From the NCBI GenBank assembly GCA_964496705.1, contig CAZCBJ010000101.1, positions 1 through 13,449 on the forward strand: a stretch of DNA of 13,449 nucleotides. The letters are read 5' to 3'. A program made the translations under genes and the position numbers. Under the pieces are notes generated by a model. The model worked only from the letters and a program-made list of their open reading frames with translations, searched no databases and had not been told where the DNA came from. Below, one piece after another: positions 1 through 5,744 of this stretch. The first letter of the stretch is position 1. Each line of letters starts with the position of its first letter. The stretch is from CAZCBJ01 sp964496705 (GTDB lineage: Bacteria > Chloroflexota > Anaerolineae > Anaerolineales > Anaerolineaceae).

Positions 1-786
1 GGTCCAGGTGCCCTGGGGATCAAAGCTGTGCAGCTTGTACGGGCCGCAGCCGACATATGGATTGTCGGGGAACAGAGTCGGATCTTCCTGCTTCTCGAAG
101 ACGTGCTTGGGCATGATCCGGGTGCAGCCCCAGCGGTCGAGGAAAGTGGTGTGGAAGCGCGAGTTGGGCTGCTTCAGGGTGAATTGCACCGTGTAATCAT
201 CCACGGCGGTCACAGAATCGATGTTGTCCACGAAGAAGGAATGGCCGTTGAAGCCCGTATACTGAATATTGGCCTCAATCGTGTAGACCACGTCCGCAGC
301 GGTGAACGGTTGACCGTCATTCCAGGCGACTCCCTTGCGCAGAGGGATCGTAAGACCTGTGAAATCCTCGTTGTAGGTCGGGTCGCCGTCTGCCAGGCCG
401 TTGATGATATTGCCTGTGGCAAAATCCACCGACCACAGCGGCTCGTCGGCCAGGTTCTGAATGCCGCGGTCCTGCCATTTCCAGCCAACATGCAGGTTGA
501 AGTTATCGGGTGAGCCAACCCGGCCGGTGAGAATTCTGACGATCAGAGTCTCTCGGCGGGGGAAGGTTCCCATAACATCGGCCACCGCTGCCTGAACTAC
601 GGGTGCCGGTGTGGCTGTCACAACTTCCACCACTTTTTCACCTTCTTTTTCCACGATGCGGGTGATTTCTACCTGTTCTCTGATCACTTGGGGGGTGGGT
701 GCAGGACCGCAAGAAGCGATCACCAGTCCAGCCGCGCCTGCGGCGGACATCTTCAAAAACTTACGTCGACTAACTTTGGTTGACAT
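1..786 (-). CDS. ABC transporter solute-binding lipoprotein, family 5 (N-terminal 262 residues; runs off the left edge)
   Basis: This is an extracytoplasmic binding protein of the oligopeptide/oligosaccharide-type ABC importer class (SBP_bac_5). It starts at an ATG at 786, preceded by GGAGGA with 4 nt spacing. Residues 6-12 read SRRKFLK, a full Tat motif. A hydrophobic stretch follows, then the lipobox I-A-S-C with lipid cysteine C26, so it should be exported folded and anchored to the membrane. Residues 27-75 are a low-complexity linker rich in Glu, Val, Thr and Pro. The family core follows: LRKGVAWNDGQPFTAADVVY begins near residue 150 and is the classic family-5 signature, and GCGPYKL near residue 245 matches the usual GTGPYKL segment. 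The reading frame is open to base 1, so the C-terminal half and any permease genes lie outside. It sits 163 bp downstream of lacI on the same strand, which suggests LacI control. The ligand (peptide, sugar or other) cannot be told from this part. Confidence 0.92.
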   Translation of the reverse strand, partial: MSTKVSRRKFLKMSAAGAAGLVIASCGPAPTPQVIREQVEITRIVEKEGEKVVEVVTATPAPVVQAAVADVMGTFPRRETLIVRILTGRVGSPDNFNLHVGWKWQDRGIQNLADEPLWSVDFATGNIINGLADGDPTYNEDFTGLTIPLRKGVAWNDGQPFTAADVVYTIEANIQYTGFNGHSFFVDNIDSVTAVDDYTVQFTLKQPNSRFHTTFLDRWGCTRIMPKHVFEKQEDPTLFPDNPYVGCGPYKLHSFDPQGTWT

Positions 787-949
787 TTCTTCCTCCAAAT
801 CGTTTTTTTTGAAACTTAAAACAAATGGGTCGAACCTTTTTTTCAAAACTATGATTTTGCCTGGTGGTGATACATACCTCCTGTTCTTGGATTTCTGGTT
901 GCCTGCGCAGAGCTGAAGCAGTAGGTGCAGGTGTTTGTTTCGGGGTTGC

Positions 950-1966
950 TCAGATTGCGCAACATGACTCCCGAATGACAAATTTGGTTGGGATCGGATG
1001 CGTCTGTGCGTGCACCTCTTCGCCTTCCAAAAGTTTAAATAAAATTTCGGTCGCCAGGTTCCCCATGTGGATCACCGCTTGGTCCACCGTGGTCAGCGGG
1101 GGCTCGGCAAAACGGGCTTCTTCGATGTTGTCAAAACCCACCACCGACAAATCCTGTGGGATTTTCAAACCGAGCTCGCGTGCAGCCTGATAGATTCCAA
1201 ACGCGGTCATATCGTTCGCCCCGAAAATGGCGGTGGGTGGATGGGGCAGGGTGAGCAGTTCGCGGGCGCACTTGAACCCGATTTCGATGGTGTAATCGCC
1301 AGTCAGGATGAGCGTCTCATCCACTGGGATCCCTGCCGATTCCAGACTATCCCGGTATCCCCGCAGGCGCTCCTGGGATGAAACCAGCTCCAGCCGACCG
1401 GTGATGTGGGCAATGCGGCGGTGCCCCAGTCCGATCAGGTAGTCCGTTGCCTGGCGCGCAGCCTCGTAATTGGTGGATATGATTGACGGACAGTTAATAT
1501 CGCCGACATTAGGGTCAATCACCACCACCGGCAAGCCTTCGTAAGAGCTGGTCTTGGCTGGAGCCACGACGATCAACCCGTCGATCAGGTCGCCGTTGAG
1601 CAGCATGGCTGTCAGTCGCTGTTGGTCGATTGGGCCGTATTTGGAGATATCGCCTTTGGAAAAAATAATCACATCATAATTGGAGTGAGCAATTGCCTGA
1701 TTGATGCCCTGCATGATTTCGGAACAATAAGCGCTGCCGATGTCGGGCATGATCACGCCAACCACGTGGGTGGTATTACTGCGCATACCGCGGGCAGCCA
1801 GGCTGGAAGCATATCCCAATCGGCTGATGACCTCATCGACCTTCTGGCGTGTTTCGAAGGCCACATCGTCCTTGCGGTTGAGAACCCGCGAGACGGTGGA
1901 CACCGACACGCCCGCTTCCCGGGCAACGTCGTGGATCGTCGCAGCGCGCTTTTTTTGCCGTATCAT
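950..1966 (-). CDS. LacI-family transcriptional regulator
   Basis: This is a 338-residue repressor of normal family length. The N-terminal helix-turn-helix lies at residues 10-30 (TIHDVAREAGVSVSTVSRVL). The hinge helix lies at about 52-66, and a periplasmic-binding-protein-like effector domain runs from about 68 to 335. That domain includes the core segments QERLRGYRDSL (198-208), FGANDMTAFG (248-257) and LSVVGFDN (273-280), where LacI members bind sugars. In the hinge, the usual minor-groove leucine is methionine (M61) and the usual Pro-Asn before it is Ser-Ser. The ATG at 1966 is the only plausible start before the HTH. No good Shine-Dalgarno precedes it, and about 52 nt of leader separate it from the predicted transcript start. 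Two palindromic operators cover that start, so autorepression is likely. The downstream solute-binding gene is the probable target. The effector is likely a sugar, but its identity is unknown. Confidence 0.96.
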   Translation of the reverse strand: MIRQKKRAATIHDVAREAGVSVSTVSRVLNRKDDVAFETRQKVDEVISRLGYASSLAARGMRSNTTHVVGVIMPDIGSAYCSEIMQGINQAIAHSNYDVIIFSKGDISKYGPIDQQRLTAMLLNGDLIDGLIVVAPAKTSSYEGLPVVVIDPNVGDINCPSIISTNYEAARQATDYLIGLGHRRIAHITGRLELVSSQERLRGYRDSLESAGIPVDETLILTGDYTIEIGFKCARELLTLPHPPTAIFGANDMTAFGIYQAARELGLKIPQDLSVVGFDNIEEARFAEPPLTTVDQAVIHMGNLATEILFKLLEGEEVHAQTHPIPTKFVIRESCCAI

Positions 1967-1995
1967 GGTGTGAATTGGGAGTGGATTTGACTGAT

Positions 1996-2026
1996 AACGC
2001 TACCGGTAACGTTACCGGTAACGTTA
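1996..2026. promoter_or_regulatory. Tandem overlapping LacI-type operators
   Basis: AACGTTACCGGTAACGTT at 2008-2025 is a perfect 18-bp palindrome, extending to 20 bp (2007-2026). Overlapping it at 1996-2013 is AACGCTACCGGTAACGTT, the same palindrome with one mismatch, its centre shifted by 12 bp. Bases 2001-2020 also form a perfect palindrome, centred on AACGTT instead of ACCGGT, so the binding register is ambiguous. Palindromes of this length with a central CpG are typical LacI-family sites. The block abuts the -10 box and spans the predicted start site, the position expected for steric repression. Confidence 0.85.
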
Positions 2027-2054
2027 TTATGCCACAATCACCGAGTAGAGTCAA
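2026..2054 (-). promoter_or_regulatory. sigma70-type promoter of lacI
   Basis: On the minus strand, TTGACT (2054-2049) is followed by exactly 17 nt and then CATAAT (2031-2026). Each hexamer matches consensus at five of six positions. Transcription should begin near 2019, about 52 nt before the lacI ATG and inside the palindromic operators. Confidence 0.8.
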
Positions 2055-2064
2055 CATTTATTAA

Positions 2065-2096
2065 GATTAAAAAAGGGAAACCGCATCGGTTTCCTT
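2065..2096 (-). terminator. Intrinsic terminator of the GH123-like gene
   Basis: GGAAACCG (2076-2083) and CGGTTTCC (2087-2094) form a perfect 8-bp stem with a 3-nt loop, extendable by a G-T and an A-T pair. Read on the minus strand, the stem is followed by TTTTTTAATC (2074-2065). It lies 28 nt past the stop of the GH123-like gene and just before the lacI promoter, insulating lacI from upstream transcription. Confidence 0.87.
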
Positions 2097-2123
2097 ATCA
2101 GGATGGGTCGAATCAGGCTTTTT

Positions 2124-3779
2124 TTAGGATTTTATCCTGGCCATGATCTCGCGATTGACCCGATTGCGTAAATTCAACAAGTAGGCATCCGTCTTGGGGT
2201 ATTGATCGAAGGTGATCGGTTCCGCCAGCTCGCCCTCGATGAGATTGAGTACATATTCTTTGCTGGTCAGGCTTTCCAGCATTCGGAATGCTCTCAAATC
2301 ATACAGCGCCTGCGCAGTGACCATGCTGCGGATCGAATCCTCCGGTTTGCCCTCCCGCCCGGGATAGACCTGGAAAGCGTCCCCGGCAGGCACAAACCCA
2401 TCCGCGTCGGTGACGAAATAAGGATTCACCTGATCGGTTGAGTACTGGGTGTTGTAGAAGTTGAAACCCCACTGCAGGATGCCCTCAATGTCAAATTTGT
2501 AGAGTTGCACGCCGAAAATACGGTTGCGGGCGGACGGCATGGCGATGAACAGGTTGGCGACATCTTTATATTGCCCGACGCAATAATAGGTCCATAAACC
2601 GGGCACCTTGCCCTCGATGAAGTGATGGATGTGATCATTGGAAGGGATGGGCTTGGTGACCACGCCGCGCTCGTAGAACGCAAAGTCGGACAATGCGTCG
2701 ATGATCTCAAATCCCTGCAGGTAAGGTGCCACGATGGCCTTGGCGGCAGCATAGGCTTCCATGTGAGTCAGGGAAGGCTCATCGGAGATGTGGAAATAGC
2801 ATTTGCCCTCCAGACCCCAAACCTTGAGTTTCTCCACCAGCGCGGGCAGGTAGGCGCGCAGGAAGGCGGCATATTCCGGGCCGGTGGCATTGGTTTCCCA
2901 GCCGAAAATGCGTTTGTACACGCCGTCCACATTGGCCATCACCTTCGGCGCATGTCCGGCGCCCCATTGGGTGAACAGGTGGGCAATCTCGAAATATTCC
3001 ACGCCAACACTGAGACACAGATCGACCCAGCGCTTGAGCCGTTCGAATCCAAAGCTGTAGCGGCCCTGGATGACGGTGACCTCCACCAACTGGGTGGTGA
3101 GGCGCTCGCCGCCCACCGCCGTGTCCAGCGGCGGGGTGAAGGTGGGGGTGAGGATCATGTTGATCCCGCGCTTGACCGCCAGTCGCAGGAAATTTTCGAT
3201 GATTTCCCAATGGCGTTCGCTGAAGGCTTCAACCTGATAATAAGTCGCCAGGCAGTCGGTGTGGAACCATTTTGTGTGGCGCAGCACCTGTTTGGGCAGG
3301 CTGGCATCCAATATTTCCACGCTGGTTTCGCGCTCTGCCCATAATTCTCCTTCTGGCGTGGTGATGCGAATTTTGATCGGATAAATGCCGGCGGGGGTGT
3401 CGGGGGTGGGTTCCACGTCCACCCACACCGTGCGCCATTGCCCGCCGTACAAACGGATTTCATCCCCGCGCAGCTCAGTCAGAAGGTCAGGATACATCCC
3501 TGAGGTTTTGCGCAGATAATTCTCGTCCGCATCGACGAAGGTGGCAAGCCCCACCGGTACCAGGTTGACCCTGCGCAGATGAATAATTTCTTTAATGGGC
3601 GAAACCACTTCGATGCGCGCAAAGTTGTTCCAGTACATTTCCTCGGCGGTGTAGGCTACCTGGAAAGAGATCGCCTCGTTCTTGAATCCGGTCAACTTAC
3701 CATCTTCGAGATATTCGCTGGGCTCTTGATCGGAAAAGACCTTGGCAAGCGAGCTTAACACTTTCATGCGCACGTTCAT
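2124..3779 (-). CDS. DUF4091 / GH123 catalytic-domain-like glycoside hydrolase, cytoplasmic
   Basis: This 551-residue protein resembles the family first named DUF4091 and later recognised as the catalytic domain of GH123 beta-N-acetylgalactosaminidases. An N-terminal beta-sandwich-like part (about 1-160, with a conserved-looking segment at 109-140) precedes a TIM-barrel-like part (about 165-470). GH123 enzymes use an adjacent Asp-Glu pair in substrate-assisted catalysis. HISDEPS at 330-336 supplies D333-E334 in the expected setting after a beta strand. There is no signal peptide, so it should act inside the cell on imported saccharides. I placed the start at the ATG at 3779, which has AGGAGA 9 nt upstream; a frame opening 26 codons earlier lacks support. 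It is apparently monocistronic, with its own terminator. Family membership is judged from motif and architecture only. GalNAc specificity is inference, since many DUF4091 proteins are uncharacterised. Confidence 0.82.
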   Translation of the reverse strand: MNVRMKVLSSLAKVFSDQEPSEYLEDGKLTGFKNEAISFQVAYTAEEMYWNNFARIEVVSPIKEIIHLRRVNLVPVGLATFVDADENYLRKTSGMYPDLLTELRGDEIRLYGGQWRTVWVDVEPTPDTPAGIYPIKIRITTPEGELWAERETSVEILDASLPKQVLRHTKWFHTDCLATYYQVEAFSERHWEIIENFLRLAVKRGINMILTPTFTPPLDTAVGGERLTTQLVEVTVIQGRYSFGFERLKRWVDLCLSVGVEYFEIAHLFTQWGAGHAPKVMANVDGVYKRIFGWETNATGPEYAAFLRAYLPALVEKLKVWGLEGKCYFHISDEPSLTHMEAYAAAKAIVAPYLQGFEIIDALSDFAFYERGVVTKPIPSNDHIHHFIEGKVPGLWTYYCVGQYKDVANLFIAMPSARNRIFGVQLYKFDIEGILQWGFNFYNTQYSTDQVNPYFVTDADGFVPAGDAFQVYPGREGKPEDSIRSMVTAQALYDLRAFRMLESLTSKEYVLNLIEGELAEPITFDQYPKTDAYLLNLRNRVNREIMARIKS

Positions 3780-3788
3780 GTTTGTATG

Positions 3789-3794
3789 TCTCCT
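3789..3794 (-). promoter_or_regulatory. Ribosome binding site of the GH123-like gene
   Basis: AGGAGA on the minus strand lies 9 nt before the ATG at 3779. It decides this start over the in-frame ATG at 3857, which has no such element. Confidence 0.7.
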
Positions 3795-3858
3795 GATTGT
3801 GATGAATGTTATGGGATTGGATACCAGAGATCGCCGAGTAAACCAGCGCCAGTCCAAG

Positions 3859-3864
3859 TATAAT
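3859..3864 (+). promoter_or_regulatory. Possible -10 element for the M20 gene
   Basis: A perfect TATAAT lies 50 nt upstream of the chosen ATG. There is no good -35 hexamer at 16-18 nt (GAGTAA at 17), and no extended -10 TG. Only the -10 box supports it. Confidence 0.35.
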
Positions 3865-3904
3865 GGATTTGCTGGAGTTTTCGGCTTTATTTTCCCGTAT
3901 TCCC

Positions 3905-3909
3905 GGAGA
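3905..3909 (+). promoter_or_regulatory. Ribosome binding site of the M20 gene
   Basis: GGAGA lies just upstream of the ATG at 3914 at workable spacing. It is the reason for choosing this start over the upstream in-frame ATG at 3863. Confidence 0.6.
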
Positions 3910-3913
3910 TACC

Positions 3914-5215
3914 ATGTCTAATACACTTGCCAGTCACATGGACGCCTGGATGGATGCCCATCAGCACGAGATGCTGGCTTTTCTCAGCCAGCTAATCCAG
4001 ATACCGTCCGAAGCCATTCCGCCTGTCGGCTACGAGCGTGCCTGCCAGGAATACATCGCCCGCGCTTACCGGCAGGCGGGAGCGCTGGTGGATATGTTCA
4101 CACCCGATGAGGTGGAATCGCTCCGCGCCCATCCGGCATATTATCCCGAATGGGATGACCAATTTCGCGACCTTGCCAACCGTCCGGTGGTGGTTGGCAC
4201 TTTCAAAGGGACTGGCAGCGGGCGGTCGCTGTTGTTTTCCTCGCATGTGGACACCGTGCCAGCGGGGAATCCAGAAGATTGGAAAGAAGCCGGACCGTTC
4301 AGCGGAGCAATCAAAGCGGGCAAGCTCTACGGACGGGGCAGTTGGGACACCAAATGGGGGATTGCGGTCAGCCTGTTCGCAGTGCGGTGCGTTCGCGAAT
4401 TGGGGCTGCCGCTGCGCGGAGACGTGATTGTCGAGTCGGTCTGCGATGAGGAATACGCCGGATCACACGGCTGCCTGGCTGCGCGGCTGCGCGGGCATAA
4501 CGCCGATGTCGCCATCAATTCCGAACCGACCAGCATGGTGATCGCCCCAGCCCACCGCGGAGGTACGGCCTGGAAAATCACCGTCAGCGGAGAGCGGGGA
4601 CGCGGCTTTACCGGAAAGAGGCTGGCGAATCCGGTGGAAAAACTTGCGCGTGTGATCCAGGCCATCCAGGCCTACGACCTGCAGCGCAATCCATTGGAAA
4701 ATGCGCCGCGGTGGTATGAATCGGATCCCGCCCTGCCCACCTATATCCAGCAGGTTGGCGGGGGCGGCACCACCTTTGCCGAGGCGATCGGCGCGCCGCC
4801 CGAATGCACGCTGTCTGTGTGGAGCGAAGAACATCCCGGCACCGATGCCGACACCCATGCGCGCCAGTTTCAGGATTTTATTAACACATATCTTGAACAG
4901 GGTGCGGATTTTGACGGCGTGTACCCTCGTTATCAACGCCTGTACCGCTACATTCCCGGTTCGCTACTGACTGCCGAGCATCCGATCCTGCCTGCGCTTC
5001 AGCGCAGTTTTACTTCCGCCGGGGTGGTGCATCAGATGGATGGGGCCAAGTTTGCCTGCGATACGTATGTGTTCAATTTATACAGCCCCACGCCTGCGCT
5101 GACCCTTGGACCGCGCGGAGGCAACGCCCACTCCCCGGATGAGTTTGTGTTGGTGAATGATCTGGTTGACCTGGCGCGCATTTATGCCCGAACCATCGCC
5201 GAGTGGTGCGCCTGA
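3914..5215 (+). CDS. M20-family metallopeptidase / amidohydrolase (ArgE/DapE/ACY1-like)
   Basis: This is a 433-residue two-zinc hydrolase of peptides or N-acyl amino acids. The metal and catalytic set is complete. H111 and D113 are in SSHVDTVP, and the bridging D145 is in GRGSWDTKWG. The general base E179 and metal ligand E180 are in CDEEYAGSHG, E204 is in NSEP, and H406 is in GGNAHSPDEF. Residues about 213-330 form the lid/dimerisation domain. There, the segment that normally reads like GKAAHAS is SGERGRGF, so the conserved lid histidine is replaced by Arg (R230). The start at 3914 has GGAG 5 nt upstream. A longer frame from 3863 would begin inside the TATAAT box and is rejected. There is no signal peptide. 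The gene is divergent from the GH123-like gene and has no visible terminator before the marR promoter. The exact substrate is unknown. Confidence 0.93.
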   Translation: MSNTLASHMDAWMDAHQHEMLAFLSQLIQIPSEAIPPVGYERACQEYIARAYRQAGALVDMFTPDEVESLRAHPAYYPEWDDQFRDLANRPVVVGTFKGTGSGRSLLFSSHVDTVPAGNPEDWKEAGPFSGAIKAGKLYGRGSWDTKWGIAVSLFAVRCVRELGLPLRGDVIVESVCDEEYAGSHGCLAARLRGHNADVAINSEPTSMVIAPAHRGGTAWKITVSGERGRGFTGKRLANPVEKLARVIQAIQAYDLQRNPLENAPRWYESDPALPTYIQQVGGGGTTFAEAIGAPPECTLSVWSEEHPGTDADTHARQFQDFINTYLEQGADFDGVYPRYQRLYRYIPGSLLTAEHPILPALQRSFTSAGVVHQMDGAKFACDTYVFNLYSPTPALTLGPRGGNAHSPDEFVLVNDLVDLARIYARTIAEWCA

Positions 5216-5226
5216 ACCTGCATCCC

Positions 5227-5256
5227 TTGACAGACAATTGTGAAGATGGTTATAAT
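5227..5256 (+). promoter_or_regulatory. Consensus sigma70-type promoter of the marR-ABC-ABC operon
   Basis: TTGACA (5227-5232) and TATAAT (5251-5256) are both perfect consensus hexamers, separated by 18 nt. Transcription should start near 5263, giving a leader of about 27 nt before the GTG at 5290. A promoter this strong would be expected to need a repressor. Confidence 0.88.
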
Positions 5257-5257
5257 C

Positions 5258-5272
5258 GTTAATGTTATTAAC
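5258..5272. promoter_or_regulatory. Putative MarR operator
   Basis: GTTAAT-GTT-ATTAAC is a perfect 6+6 bp inverted repeat with a 3-nt centre. It starts 2 nt after the -10 box and covers the predicted start site. AT-rich palindromes of this size at the promoter are typical MarR sites. Binding by the MarR encoded immediately downstream is inferred from position. Confidence 0.7.
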
Positions 5273-5289
5273 TGTTAAGAGATTTACCT

Positions 5290-5733
5290 GTGTCGCTGAC
5301 TTCTGAAGAAATATCCCGTTTGATTGATCGATTCTGGGAATCCGTGCCACCAGCCTGGAAAACGGTGCGCGGCAACCTGCGTGCTGCAGCTACGGACCAG
5401 TTTGGCGTTTCGGTTGCGCAATTTCATGTGCTGCGCCATATCCGAAAAGGCATCCGCTCGATCAGCGGGCTGGCTGCTGAACTGGGGGTCAGCCGTCCAG
5501 CGGTGAGTCAGGCAGTGGATGGACTGGTGGGCCGCGGATTGGTGGCGCGGATGCAGGATGCGAACGATCGGCGTTACGTCCAACTTGACCTGACACCGGC
5601 GGGAAATGAGCTGCTTAACGGAATTTTTACGCACAACCGCGCCTGGATGGCGCAGAGATTTGGCGCTCTGACCGCCCAGGAGCGCGAGGTGCTGATGCAG
5701 GCCTTTGAGATACTGAAGATGAAACTGGAATAA
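5290..5733 (+). CDS. MarR-family transcriptional regulator
   Basis: This is a 147-residue winged-helix repressor of ordinary family length. The core of the DNA-binding domain is ISGLAAELGVSRPAVSQAVDG (about 58-78), containing the helix-turn-helix. The wing follows at about 85-104, with the characteristic DANDRRYVQLDLT, where the Asp/Arg residues match the family's D-x-x-D-R-R pattern. Flanking helices at both ends should form the dimer interface. The start is a GTG at 5290 with AAGAGA 7 nt upstream. It is the first gene of an operon with two ABC half-transporters, 11 nt before the first of them. In such operons MarR proteins usually repress the exporter and release DNA on binding a drug or phenolic ligand. 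Autoregulation is supported by the palindrome over the promoter. The ligand is unknown. Confidence 0.95.
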   Translation: MSLTSEEISRLIDRFWESVPPAWKTVRGNLRAAATDQFGVSVAQFHVLRHIRKGIRSISGLAAELGVSRPAVSQAVDGLVGRGLVARMQDANDRRYVQLDLTPAGNELLNGIFTHNRAWMAQRFGALTAQEREVLMQAFEILKMKLE

Positions 5734-5744
5734 TTCTTAGCGGT

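Noticed and set aside
849..882. AGGAGGT followed by an 8-codon minus-strand frame (MYHHQAKS) between lacI and the solute-binding gene, a possible leader peptide.
   Set aside because: The Shine-Dalgarno is only 1 nt from the ATG, too close for normal initiation, and no attenuator hairpin follows.
787..949. A separate promoter for the solute-binding protein (minus-strand TTGAAA with AT-rich sequence downstream).
   Set aside because: No acceptable -10 occurs at proper spacing and no copy of the LacI operator is present. Read-through from lacI is equally plausible.
2622..3344. Plus-strand open frame of 240 codons opposite the GH123-like gene.
   Set aside because: It is a shadow of the minus-strand gene. 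It has no Shine-Dalgarno and no motif.
3863..3913. A 17-codon N-terminal extension of the M20 protein from an earlier ATG.
   Set aside because: That ATG overlaps the only -10-like box and has no ribosome site, whereas the ATG at 3914 has one and begins at a normal M20 N-terminus.
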